64,000 bases of DNA from Erpobdella octoculata (taxonomy: Eukaryota; Annelida; Clitellata; Hirudinida; Erpobdellidae): contig OZ022240.1 of NCBI GenBank assembly GCA_963978895.1, positions 3,301,594 to 3,365,593 on the forward strand. Reading direction: 5' to 3'. Within the stretch, counting starts at the first letter, position 1; each line of letters starts with the position of its first letter. The notes under the pieces were generated by a model. The model had not been told where the DNA came from and did no database searches. It was given only the letters and a program-made list of their open reading frames with translations. A program made the position numbers and the translations under genes. This document shows positions 1-12,122 of this stretch, in pieces.

Positions 1-154
1 ATCACTCATATCGTTGTTTTTACGACCTTCACAACAACAGAAACAACTTTTTTTTATTTCTTCCCATTCAGTGCACTTAAAAGCCTAAATATTGCAAAAA
101 TATGTTGTATAATAATAAAAATAACATTAGCAACATTAATAATAACAATGCTAA

Positions 155-440
<286 letters not shown>

Positions 441-629
441 ATGATGATAATTAAATAATAAATTGACTGCATAGAGCTCGTACTTCCTCTCGGCGCCACT
501 TCCTTTTCTTCTTTTTTTCTTTTTTTCCATCTTTTATTTGGTCATTGTTTTGATTTTTCCTTTAAACTCGTATTTTCTCTCTTTTTATTTTTGTTTGTTT
601 TTTTTTCCAATTTTTTTCTTCTTTCTCTT

Positions 630-649
630 CTATCTCTCTCTCTCTCTTT

Positions 650-702
<53 letters not shown>
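630..702. repeat. (CT)n microsatellite
   Basis: Pyrimidine dinucleotide tract with a few interruptions at its start. Serine-leucine frames through it are not genes. Confidence 0.97.
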
Positions 703-704
<2 letters not shown>

Positions 705-1019
705 CTCTTTCTTTCTCTTTTTTTCCCAGGATTAAATAAGCACTTGTGCACTTGTTTATTAGACTCGATGAAAAAAAAACTCGTTTTTATGTTTAGTTCT
801 CAAATGTTTTTTTCTTTTATTTTTATTCTGAAAAAACCAACTAAACAAAATATAAGGGCACATCAAAAACCCCCACGACGGATATAAAAAACCCCATTAC
901 AGTAATAAAAAACCCTAATTTACTCGCTCGCTGCAATTTCAATAATCATTTACAGAAACACACAAAACTCCCAACACACACACACACACACACACAATAA
1001 AACGCATTCAAGTGACAAT

Positions 1020-1175
1020 TACACATTTGTGACGCGCGCCATTCTATTTTTACCTTTCAAAAAAAATGTCACCTGACCGTTTTGTGACGCACTTCCTGTT
1101 TATGCTTCGAAAGATCACGTGACAGTTAGCGGAAATGGAAGTGGCTTCTTCTGCTGTTTTGTGAGGTGTGAAAAG
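1020..1175. promoter_or_regulatory. Possible promoter with E-box, GC-richer island
   Basis: A short GC-richer stretch in AT-rich DNA contains two TGACGC-type motifs (around 1030 and 1084), a CACGTGAC E-box near 1117 and a purine-rich GGAAGTGG element near 1138. An ATG near 1135 is followed within about 30 bases by a GTGAGG splice donor-like site. This could be the promoter and first exon of an unseen plus-strand gene, but no downstream exon was found, so the call is weak. Confidence 0.2.
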
Positions 1176-2878
1176 CTAGTGCTGGTGGCCTGAGTGGGAT
1201 GAAATTCATCTATTATTCAATTTTAATAAAATAAATATTTATAGTGTTTTATCTATTATTTTTTTATTTATTTTATATCCTAATTATTTTCAATTTAATA
1301 ATAATAATAATAATATTACGAGTACCTATTTATGAATCTTTTAAATAGTTAATTTGACGTCTCATAGAAGTAACAAAAACTCTTTATAAACAAGTAAATC
1401 AGCAAATTATAATAATAAAGTTATTATTATAATCATTATTATTTGAATAATTAATGTTACAATTCAAAATCCATTTGTCACTCGTTTCAATTTTTAAGCC
1501 GGCAAAAATCTGACGATTTAAAGCACAATTAATTAAATTATATCCATCAGGAGATTTGGATGTTGGCGCAAAATATACGTTGACATTTCAAGGTTCGTTT
1601 TATTTTAGTCACTAAATTTAAGGATGGAAGTAAAGAAGCGATGATAATCATCATCATCTGCAGCAATAAACAAAATAGTTTACCGATAACTCAACCACTT
1701 TACCAATAACTCAACTAGTACAAACTATGCTCAACGGCCAAATATAAAGTTTTGAAGTAGAAAATTGTTCGTTTATTAAGTATTATTAAACTGTAAATTG
1801 TGGTCAGATCTATATTAGACAAGGTTTCCTTCAATCGATGTTTAACCTCGTTGTTGAGTAGACTAGTGTAGATTGGTGCTAAAATATTCAAAAAATTATG
1901 TTCAATGATATCATAATATTAGCGATATATTTAAATACGTTTTATTTTATTGTTTGCTAGTTTTTTTTTTAATTTAATCGACAAAATAAATTCAGATGAA
2001 GTTTAAAAAAATATAAGCGTCGTATTTTAAGCAAGTCATCGCCGCCTAAATATAGAACAACATTTTAATGCAAAAAATAATGTTTGAAAATTTGTTTTTA
2101 ATTAGCAATTAAAAAGTGTTGATGACAACTCTTAAATTAATTTCAATTAATTTTCTGTTTTTCGTATTCGTCATTTGGGAGTGCGAGGGGGCGTGTCTTA
2201 ATGGTTTCCAAGGGCAACGCGGTGCCGGGTAATTAATCGCTTTTAAATCTTGCACTGACCACACTCTCGTTTCGAACGGCAACTGGGGGTGGGGTGGCAC
2301 AATGCACCCGAGAATCGTCATCATCACTTCGTTTTCCGGTCTCCCGAGGCGGTCTTATACTTTTATATAATTCTTCGGAGGAAATGTCCCGTGGAACGAC
2401 TTTAGAAGTAACTTTGATGGAATTATTGAGGTTGAGTTTACAGCTTAATAAAAGTTGGCCGTTGATAAGTTGGAGATCGACCTCTATGAAAATGTACTTT
2501 GTGACCTTTGGATAGGGTCAGTAGGGTCACTGGGGCAGATACCTCGGTCGTCTCCGCTACGATTATCATGACTTTTTCTTTTACTTTCATCAACCCAACG
2601 ACGAGACTTGACTGCTATCAAGTCCATTCATCTGATAAGGAACACATAATTTTCATCCGCTATTATAGGGGTCAGGGTCATGAGACCTTAGTAGTGCCAT
2701 AGCACGTATCAATATAACCTAACTAGATCATCATTACTACAATTAACGACATCGTTATCAATATTATCATCCTCATCAATATCTTTTTTCATTCAACTGA
2801 GTTGTTTACTTATGGTATTCATGGTGGTTTTTCCAAAACATATTTTTCTAATCAGAAACCAGAACGAGCTAAAATAAC

Positions 2879-2879
<1 letters not shown>

Positions 2880-2931
<52 letters not shown>

Positions 2932-2957
2932 CACACACACACACACGCACGCACACA
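2880..2957. repeat. (AC)n microsatellite
   Basis: Pure CA/TG dinucleotide repeat with rare GC interruptions. The flank contains two further degenerate copies of a sequence around ACGCACATTCATxTATACAAACTC. Confidence 0.96.
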
Positions 2958-3178
2958 TTCATTTATACAAACTCTTACCAGCACATTTAGTTGTACAAAA
3001 TGTCACCCACGCACATTCATGTATACAAACTCTCATCCAGACACATCCATTTATACGAACTCATGAAAAATGTTTAAGTAGAAAAGAATCTCTAAAAATT
3101 CTACTTCAACATTTTTTAAACGTTTTTTGTTTGTTTTTTATTCTACACTGGTTCTGCTGATGTTCTAAATTAAACCAT

Positions 3179-3760
3179 GGATATCTCGATATAACAACTG
3201 AAATCTCAATCTAATAAGAAATACTCAATTAGGCCCAATGTTTTCAATTGTTTTATTACTGGTTATGAGTATGAATTAGTTGATGTAACAAACTACAGTA
3301 GCGTCAGAAGAGGTTATGTCATGCTTATATATGTATAGATATTGACATAATTTGTCGCACCGCTTTAGACATATCTAGTTGGGTTATGCATCCAGTTGTT
3401 GTTATGAAGGTATCCATGATTAGACTCAACACAGTGGAATATTACTACAATGGAATACAACACTAAGCCACGGATATCTTGATATAACTATTGAATCCAC
3501 AACCTACTCTAGTAGGCCGAATGTTTTGTCGCTTATTATGTCATAATTATGATTGAATTGATGTAAAAAAACTAAAAAACATCAGTAGTTATATCATACT
3601 TATACAAATCTTGATGTAACTATGAAGTAATTGTCTGAATAGTCTAGGCCTACTATGGTAGGTTGTGGATCAGTAGTTATATCAAGATATCCATGTCTAG
3701 GCCTACCAGAGTAGGTTGTGGATCAAGTTGTTACATCAAGATATCCCTGACTAAAGCCGA
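3179..3760. repeat. Fold-back repeat cluster (GGATATCTTGATATAAC module)
   Basis: A module containing GGATATCTTGATATAACTA, then CCACAACCTACT and AGTAGGCC, occurs in plus orientation near 3472-3525. It occurs at least twice inverted near 3645-3750 (GGCCTACnAnnGTAGGTTGTGGATCA followed by ATCAAGATATCC). A diverged copy lies near 3179-3240. The arms could form a long hairpin. It is probably a fold-back or MITE-like repeat. Confidence 0.6.
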
Positions 3761-3894
3761 ATTATGTTCGAAAAGCTGAGGCTCGATATTGTGCACCCTT
3801 AGCTTATTTATTACTCAATATAAAGTTTCAAGTTGTGTACGCATTTGTTCTTTGGGAGTTTTAATTTACTTAGCAGGAAGCTTGAAGATTTATT

Positions 3895-3950
3895 TTTCTT
3901 CTTCTTCTTCTTCTTCTTCTTCTTCTTCTTCTTCTTCTTCTTCTTCTTCT
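3895..3950. repeat. (CTT)n microsatellite
   Basis: Pure trinucleotide tract; the poly-serine frame through it is an artefact. Confidence 0.97.
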
Positions 3951-4049
3951 CTTCATACGTCCTGTGCGGACGCATTGGCATAAAAAGAAGAGATTAGAAA
4001 GGTCTTTGAAAGCATCGGATGTTGATGGTGCTGATGTTGGCGATCTTGT

Positions 4050-4290
4050 GCTTTGTTGAGGATGTTTTTTGATGATGTATGTGATGCTGTTGATGATATT
4101 GGTGATGTTGTTGATGATAATGGTGATGTTGTTAATATTGATGATGATGTTGATAATATTTTAGACGTTGTTGGTAATGCTGTTGATGTCTATGATGATG
4201 TTGATGATGTTGTTGGCGATGTTGATGATCTTGACGATGTTGTTGGCGATGTTGTCGATGTTGTGTTGATGCTGATGGTATTGTGTTCAA
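4050..4290. repeat. Degenerate GAT/GTT trinucleotide repeat
   Basis: Interspersed GATGATGTTG units create an Asp/Val-rich open frame of about 100 codons. Composition and repetitiveness argue against a gene. Confidence 0.75.
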
Positions 4291-4389
4291 TCGTGTTGCT
4301 TCTTGTCAATATTGATGTTTTTATTCATAAAATAAATGAAATAGAACTTGATTTTTTTTGAAAACCTTTCCTTCGAGTATATTCAGATT

Positions 4390-4589
4390 NNNNNNNNNNN
4401 NNNNNNNNNNNNNNNNNNNNNNNNNNNNNNNNNNNNNNNNNNNNNNNNNNNNNNNNNNNNNNNNNNNNNNNNNNNNNNNNNNNNNNNNNNNNNNNNNNNN
4501 NNNNNNNNNNNNNNNNNNNNNNNNNNNNNNNNNNNNNNNNNNNNNNNNNNNNNNNNNNNNNNNNNNNNNNNNNNNNNNNNNNNNNNNNN
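4390..4589. other. Assembly gap (200 N)
   Basis: Exactly 200 N, probably a placeholder length. It cuts exon 13 of the DENND4-like gene, so true sequence is missing here. Confidence 1.
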
Positions 4590-7500
4590 TTGTACAGATG
4601 CTCCAGTGATGCTTTCAATGTTTTCAAGGCTTTCTGCATTAAATCAAAAACATCATTAAATCTACTTTAATTTTAGAAAAAAATTAACCAAAAAACTATG
4701 ATAACAGCAATGCGATAAAAACACAATACACGAGATAAATTTAGAAATTATTTAATGCAAAATTTATTGGAACGTAACATCCCATTGCATCCTTAACAGT
4801 TTTTTCCCATGTTTTGAGCCTCCACTATTGATTTTATATCAGCCAGTATGAAAATATTTAAAAAAAATTTCCATGTATATAACCTTTTTTTAATTTATAT
4901 AATTTTGTTTACCTATAAATGCTATTAAAATTGTTCTTTCAACACTATATTTAAAAAAAAATAAAAACTAGAATTTTACGTCAATCGGCGACATACTTTT
5001 GGAAATAACTTAATCGTTTCCTCGGTTCTCTCTTGAGACCTGTTAATTAGAGAAACAAAACATCATTAAACAATTAGCCAAGAAAAGTAGACTATATTTC
5101 CGAAAGAATTACAAACTTAAAAAAATCCGTTCGCAAATTTAATTAGTGTGCTTTCTCCTGAGCAATTCTTGATGCAGCCACTCGTGCTTGCGTGCGTGCA
5201 CGTAACAGGACGCTAGAGATCATATCGTAATTATCAATTATCACAGGAAGACGAAGAAGAAATGAAATAAATTACAGCGTGAAAGACTGGGCATCAAGAT
5301 CCATGTAGGTTATGTCGCTGGGAGGGTAAGGATCTGGATTGTCGAAGTAACAGGAGTCCAAACCTGGTCGGAAATGAAATTCGTATAATAGTAATTCATT
5401 ACAATATTAAAAACAAATAATCACATTTGTAAGTCATTACAATATTAAAAACAAATAATCACATTTGTAAGTCATTACAATATTAAAAACAAATAATCAC
5501 ATTTGTAAGTCATTACAATATTAAAAACAAGTAATTATGTCAAATCCATTCTGTAAATTATTCTGTATAGTAATAATTAATTTTTAAAAAATTTGGCATT
5601 TAATAGTCCCAACTGTTGAGGGTACTGATGGTAAACACCTTCCCTCCTACCTTTTCCTGTGATATTTCACCATAAAACACTTTATATTTAATTTTCATTT
5701 AAGTATTCATTAAAATTTTGAACAAGAGGAAAAGATCTTAACTTTTCCGCAATTACCTATAATGAAAGGTGTTGGAGAATCCAGGATGTCCGACAGCTGG
5801 AGAGGGCACAACGGAACGTAGGGACATTGCCAGGTGAACGGAAATATTATCTGACGTGATTATAGTATTACGTTAAACGGCTGTAACTCCAGTAAATATA
5901 TTTAATTTATCAAATGTTATTTTTTATTATTATTATTAAACAGTATCCGCATCAAACGCAAGTCGGACGGAAAACCGGTTACCATGGAGATGGCCTCTGC
6001 AACGCAGGTCAAAAGGTCGGGTCGAATGGAGTGGATGACGATTTTGTGTTCGAGGAGAACGGTCAAGAAAATGTTGAGGCAGAGATCAGGTGCGAGATTG
6101 AGGAGAAACTTCGAGAATGACGCTCCGCTATTTGTCGTGCCATAAAAATTATTTAATTAATAATTAATTATTAAATGTAAATTTGTAATGCGCTTTTTAA
6201 AAAAAGTCACAAAAGCGCAAATCATTATTCATAAAGTATATTGACTACAATTTTATCATTTTAAAATACTAGTTTTGAATATTAAAACGAATTAAAAGCA
6301 AACTTGAAAAGCATAATTAAATACTATAATTATCTCCAGCCAACAATAACGAGAATCACAATTAAAATCGTCCAGTAACATTTAAAAAAAAAAATTAACA
6401 AGCCAATAGAGACAGATTTTGAATAAACCAATAATGGTTTAATAATGTAACAAGAGACACGAGTTAAATAAATGAATAAATATTCGTATATTTAGAACAA
6501 GAGACGCATGTTAAATAAATAAATAAATATTCATATAAGTCGAACAACCGGTCACCTTTTCGGTAGCGGAGACTCGTCTGGCTGTACAAGTACAATTTCT
6601 TCATTGGAGAGCTGTTTAATAAGTGTGTAGAAAAAAAGACAATTAAAAAAAATTAAAATTATTTAAAAGCAAAATTAACATAAAATTAGCAGCCTTAGTT
6701 GAGACTTTTGAAGCATTCAAAGCTTTAAAGAATCATCTAACATGAGATATTATCATTAATTGATCAAAGGACTGGTTATTAACTAGATCGAAGAACTAAT
6801 TAGGGTGATTCTTATGCATAGGTTATTAGCTCATTAACATATCTTTAAATGTATCCTCTGCCAGTTGAGCGTAAAGAAGGTTAAAGTTTAACTACTTACC
6901 TGTATTGAGACGTAAGGTCTCTCAGGTGAGGGAAAGGGAATTTCGTTAAAAAATTGAGATATATACCTGAATGTATGAAAATTGTAAATAAAATATATTA
7001 TTAATCTTAATAAATAAATAAATAACAAAACAAAACAAAGGCCTATTTTAAAATAAATAAATTAAAAAATTGAAAAAAACTGACAATTTATCATTTTGAA
7101 CAAACAGATGAGATGTTATTAGCAGCATCCTTCATCTAGTCCACAGAGCAGACAGTTAAGAGGTAATTAAAAACATGAATATTCATATGATTGATTAAAA
7201 ATAATGTATTCATCTTTAAGAAAGACCTCTCAATGGGAACGGCCTGAGGACCGGAAACAGAAATTCTATATATGTAAAGTAGAAACTTCTTGAACGCGTC
7301 AAAAAACGGCCACTTGGACAGAAGACATATCGACTGCAATTCAATAGATATTAAATCAGAAAAAACAGATTACAACAATAACAATTTATTTTTAAAAATA
7401 TTTTGATATAAAAAATTTAGAAATTTGAAAGAGATCACGATGCTACAATATTTATTAATAAAAAAAAATTAAGTGGAAATTTAAAAAAAAATAAATAACC

Positions 7501-8838
7501 TGATTTTGTTGATAGATATATTTATCTTCAATTTCTTTCTTGCTTCCAGCCAAAGCCTTGCCATTGGCCTCTTTTTCTAAGCCGTTTTTTGTGGCAACTT
7601 CGACAGCAGCGTCCTTGTCATCTTCGTCAAAAAAATCCCGCTGCTCTTTCGAAAGAAACTTGTCATCGAAATCCTTGTAGAAGACGACCGCTGCACCGTA
7701 GCACTTCTGCCCCAGCTGGTTGGTGAGGACAAAGGTAGAAAAGAGGGGAAGGGGATGGCGACTTGTGGCGCACCACCTCTCTATCGTCGCCCCCAGCGGG
7801 AGACAAAACATGGGAAGCTGCTCCGGAAGTTCCAGCGTCGGATGATCTTCCAGAGGGTAGCGGAATAAAAACTCTGGAAATGGGATTAAATTTAAATTTA
7901 CCGTTTATAGCACCAGAAAAACGTAGACAAATTAAAAACCAGGAGTTCAGACCTGCATCATACGTTAGACATTTGTTTTTTATAAAAGATTTCCTGTAAC
8001 AGAGATAAACATCTGAACCTATCTAAAAAAAAAAAAAAATATCCATTTTGCATGTATGATGGAACAAATTTTCCTGAAACATGCTCTAACCATTCCAAGG
8101 TTGAGATTTTTATCGATCTTGTGAAAAGCTGACGGAGCCATTTCACCCTCGAAAAGATGAAATTAGTTAATTATATTTTATTTAATAAATGCTCTGTGCA
8201 AATAAAATAAAATAAACACTACCTTTCCTGGAAGGATGACACAGATGTCACTGACAGCCAGCGTATCCCACTCAACGACATCTTCCGCTCTGCAAAAGGT
8301 CAGGTAAATTTTTTCGCTCGACGAGTTGCTTACGTTGGCAGACAAGCCGTTCGGAGTTTCCGTGACGACTTGACAGCCATCACGTTGGTGATGTTTACTG
8401 TGATACATTACCCTAAAAGATAAAGACGCAAAAAATAATGAATAAACCGATTCATGCACCGACTAATCTTAATCAACAAATTTAAAAAAAAACAAATTTA
8501 AATTAACAAAAAACAGTGAAATGCGGTTTTTAGGTTTTTTTTAGAACACGAACCAACCCAATGTCAATAATCGGTGGTTTATCTCTGCCTCGTTTGTAGC
8601 ATATGTACATTTCAGGAGAAACCAGACTGCCATGATTCAGATTCGCAGGGAACCTCGAAGGCGTCAAACTTAAACACTCGTATCCTTTAGGAGGCGATTC
8701 TCCCTGAGACTTATTTATAATAGCCACATCAGTGATGGGAAGTTTGGGGGTCGTCGAGCTGGTAAATGGCTCTTTATCAATTATTTTCTCAGGTAACCCA
8801 GCAACAAAAAAATAATTAACAATCTTTGTTTCTTCCAT
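4590..8838 (-). CDS. DENND4: DENND4-type Rab GEF (Crag/MYCPBP family), 5' thirteen exons, truncated by gap
   Basis: Thirteen exons in phase: 8838-8558, 8412-8223, 8147-8091, 8022-7953, 7873-7500, 7333-7227, 6966-6900, 6611-6556, 6127-5983, 5850-5757, 5363-5276, 5039-4997 and 4633-4590 (enters the gap), about 538 residues. The start was chosen at [16 protein letters not shown], which matches the family N-terminus; an ATG three codons upstream is possible. Signature blocks in family order are [10 protein letters not shown] (end of exon 1), [96 protein letters not shown] and PFIIGLDS. These cover the MABP domain, the upstream DENN and the core DENN modules. Family members are exchange factors for Rab10-type GTPases in membrane traffic. 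The C-terminal two thirds, expected in a protein of well over 1,500 residues, are not in the window. Confidence 0.93.
5396..5535. repeat. 38-bp minisatellite in DENND4 intron 10
   Basis: Unit begins CATTACAATATTAAAAACAA and repeats with a 38-bp period about 3.6 times, nearly identical. It lies wholly within the intron between exons at 5757 and 5363. Confidence 0.9.
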
Positions 8839-9061
8839 GATTTTCATAAACTTCAAACTAAACAATAAGACGACGGATCGGCATTGCGATTTCGAAACCA
8901 CTGCCAGCCAAAACAAGGAAACCGGCTGTGTTGTGCTTAAGAGTGGTTAAAGATTTAGATTTGTTTCATTCATACAACTCTGAAAATATGCTTGTATAAA
9001 ACAAATGTTTTTATAAATTAATAAATGCTATCAAAAACTTAAAAGGTTTCGATGTTATTTT

Positions 9062-9235
9062 GTTACCCGGCGTTGCCCAGGGTTTTTGTTCTATCTCTCC
9101 CTTCCTCCCTCCTTATTCCCTCCCTCTTTCCCTCCCTCCTTTTTTCTTTCCTCTCTCCTTCCCTTCCTCCTTCCGTACCTCCCTCTATCCTTTCCTTACT
9201 TAAGTGACGCGCGTGCCCGTGTAGGTATTTTGAGA
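9062..9235 (-). mobile_element. Helitron-type 3' end remnant with pyrimidine tract
   Basis: On the minus strand this ends in CCTGGGCAACGCCGGGTAAC, matching the 3' hairpin of the Helitron at 20485-20500, but the terminal CTAG is lost. The adjoining CCCT/CTTC tract resembles the one near 27020-27080. Decayed fragment. Confidence 0.5.
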
Positions 9236-9389
9236 CATATTTGAGTAAATTGTTTTGCAAATTAAATCATTAATAATTTAAGTTATCAAAAATGTTAGGG
9301 TCAGAGTTATCTATGGGTCTAATTTTGAAGACAGGGACGTGAATGCAACATCTTCCAGATGGGCAAAATTTTTCTGCCATTATATTATA

Positions 9390-10826
9390 CAGGGCTGCAA
9401 CCAGCTATGGAAACTGGAGGGCCCAGGCCCCCCCTCCCAGTTTTGTTCAGGCCCCCTAGTTTTGGTTGGGCCCCCAGCTCAATCAGCCCCTCCACCCAGT
9501 TTTTATATTGCTGTCCAGTTCAAAAAAGAAAATGTGGGTGTCTTATTTAATAAGTTGTTTCATTTTGCTATGGTGAAAAATGATAAATTGCGTAGGATTT
9601 CACAAAACAAGCCTCAAAATGCCAAATACATGTCGCCTCTTATCCAAAACGCGGTAATCGAATTGATGGCACAGATGATAGGTACAAGTTTTGATTGTCG
9701 AAAAATGCAAAGATTCTGACATTAACTGGTATTCGATCAATAGTGCGACGAAACTCGAGATCAGTGCAATGTCGAGGATATGTTGATTGTCATTCGCTAT
9801 GTGCGTGGTGGAAAGGCAGTAGAGCACATATGATCTCAATGATCAAGGCTAGAGAGTTAGATGCTAAAAGCCTGACTCGTTTGTTGCTTACAGAGCTTCA
9901 GGCTCAGCAGCTGGACCCCGCTCGAATTTTGAGTCAATGTTATGGCTGAGCCAGTGTAATGAGCGGCGGAAAGAAATGTGTCCAGAAAATATTGCAAGAC
10001 ACTCTGGGCCACCAAACTTCATACGTGCACTGCATGCTATATATAATCACCAACTCCATCTTGTGGTTGCGCACGCTATGGAATCAGAGATAAAAAGTGA
10101 AAAACTTTTTCAGCTTATATGAGCAATTGTATGTGTTTTTCCGCCGAAATTTTGTGGCAAACACATATGGAAGTGACACAATAAAATGGTTATTTGCTCA
10201 ATGATGGACTGGCCACTATCAATCTGCAATGGTTGTCAAGAACAACAGACAGGAAATTTTGCAGACTCTCGAAATTGTGGCCAACATTGTCGGACCAATC
10301 ACCACCGGTGTGTCGACTGCTACGTGCGAGAACAGTTTCTCCACTCTTTACGCGGATTCTGCGGCCTTATCGCCAATCAATGGGCCTTGAGCGTAAATTT
10401 CAACTGGTACTACCTATTTGTTTTTGAAAAGGATCTTACGCTAAAAGTATAGATCTGAACACTTTCGTAGACAAGTTTGCCCAAAAATCGCACCATATTT
10501 TTCCCTAACATTATGACCCATGTGATGTGTTTTCTATAAAGTTTTTTTCGTGTAAATTATAATTGTTTTAAATGTTGTGTTATCGTTTTATTTACATGTT
10601 TCGGGAAGTTTTCATGTTGATTCAGAATATTTTCAAATTCAATTAAATACTATGGTAGATGAATAAGATTCAAATTTCAATCGCTAAGCCTGTTTTTGCG
10701 TGAAGCACATTTTGAGGGTCAAATCACTGTAATGTGCAACTTATGTAAACAGAAAATTTATACGGTACTCCCCCCCCAAAAAAAGGTTTTTTGCGCCCCC
10801 ACTTCCAAATTCCTGGTTACGGCCTG
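9390..10826 (+). mobile_element. Decayed hAT-superfamily transposon
   Basis: Imperfect terminal inverted repeats: the left end starts CAGGGCTGCAACCAGCTATG at 9390 and the right end reads CCTGGTTACGGCCTG, ending at 10826. Between them are hAT transposase remnants in shifting frames. A stretch around 9840-10060 ends in SQCYG, a stop, then ASVMSGGKK, matching the QCYDGA block. The C-terminal dimerisation motif VSTATCENSFSTL lies at about 10310-10350. Multiple stops and frame changes make it a dead copy. I could not see a convincing 8-bp target duplication. Confidence 0.8.
10310..10385 (+). pseudogene. hAT transposase dimerisation-domain remnant
   Basis: Translation gives TTGVSTATCENSFSTLYADS, the conserved hAT C-terminal dimerisation signature (S-T-x-x-C-E-x-S-F-S). 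The upstream part of the same transposase is broken by stops and frame changes. Confidence 0.85.
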
Positions 10827-10839
10827 GGCCTATAACAGC

Positions 10840-11260
10840 GACGGATTCAGGGGGGATGCATTCCCTCACCAGATTACTAAAAAAAATTTGTATATTCTAA
10901 AAAATGTCTTTTTTAAGCCCCACCAGATTTATCGACGAATCCAGTAGGAATGCGGGGTATGAACCCCTCGCTAGATTACTGTGAAACGAGAGTGCACACC
11001 GGCATGGGAATCCCATTACTACATATACAGCTGAACGGAGCTTCAGTGCCATGAAAATATTGAAAAGCTCATTGCGCAACAGAACCCGGGGAGCAACTAG
11101 GCGGGCTTTTGTTCTTTTTTTTTATCATTAATAAATTATTAAAGATACCAAAAAAACGACTGCAGACTGAAGATAGTCAACAAAAATTTCGCATGCGGCG
11201 GGCTTTCTTCTTTTTTCGAACTTCAGCACTTTCAGCATTCTTTCTGGTTGCGCCCCTGAA
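10840..11260 (+). mobile_element. Second hAT remnant, 3' part
   Basis: The frame at 11011-11115 reads ITTYTAERSFSAMKILKSSL, again the hAT dimerisation motif. The right end GGTTGCGCCCCTG near 11246-11258 matches the classic hAT terminus CAGGGGCGCAACC in reverse. The 5' part is missing or replaced by the neighbouring copy; its left boundary is my estimate. Confidence 0.65.
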
Positions 11261-12122
11261 CAGAATCACAGATGAGCCTTTAACTGACCTAACATTATTA
11301 TATATCCATAACACATTGCTTTTAGAACACAATGTAATTGATAGATCTATCTAAAAACTGAATTTCTGTACGGTTTTTAGCAAAATACTAATAGTAGCTA
11401 TTTAATGAGTGAAGTGCTGTAGTTACAATATAAGATCTACCATAATAAAAGTAAAATTAGGCCCACCCATTACAAAAAAGTATCCACTGCAAACACACAA
11501 ACTAAGCAAATACTTCTAAGCATAATCACATCTTAAGCAATACTTCTAAAAGATAACATCAAAATATCAATAAATGTAAGATGCGTAAAATGTTTAATTA
11601 ATTCTGTACAAGTTAAATAAGAAATATCATAAACGAGTAAAACAAAATAACTTTGCCTGAAACTTAGTTCATAGTAATTAAGCTGAGTTCAAATCAATAA
11701 AGACCCATAAACACATTAAAATTACAAGATTAAAAGACGTTATAACATCTGTTAATGAATTTCTAGGCAAATTCCTAAGCCCATGCCTGTAAGACATTAA
11801 ATGGGGTGGATTTTTTGGCAGAGAAAGGATAGAGACCCCCCAGGAACCTCCCCCTGTATCTATCCTTGATATGGGTTAAAATGCCAAAATAGTTGCAATC
11901 TTATGAGAAAATAGAAAACGATAATTTTGAACAATTTAGAAAGTTTATTATTGACATTAATCTGAAAAAAAAATCCGTTTCCTTAAAGAGATATAAGAGA
12001 CATAAAAGAAATAAAACAGTCTTATGCAATACTTCTAAAAGATAACACTGTCAGTTCAATTGAAAATTTTTTTTTAAACAAGTTCTTTTCACAGCTACAC
12101 GCTTGTACATACAACTGCCACT
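11261..12122. other. Intergenic / DHX16 3' flank
   Basis: AT-rich sequence with no gene seen. It contains the 3' untranslated region of DHX16 on the minus strand; reverse-strand AATAAA occurs at about 11943. A 30-base phrase with ATACTTCTAA and ACATC repeats loosely near 11510, 11540 and 12025. Confidence 0.5.

Noticed and set aside
2109..2720. GC-richer block with 60-70 codon frames and a CAACGCGGTGCCGGGTAA stretch like the Helitron hairpin
   Set aside because: The hairpin arms do not pair and no CTAG follows; the frames match nothing I know.
4053..4361. 102-codon Asp/Val-rich frame
   Set aside because: Arises from degenerate GATGTT repeats; no splice or conserved motif.
4980..5039. DENND4 exon 12 ending at GAC|GTAAAA (4980)
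   Set aside because: Phase 2 would put a stop in exon 13; GTATGT donor after 4997 gives the family-like LFPK-KALKTL join.
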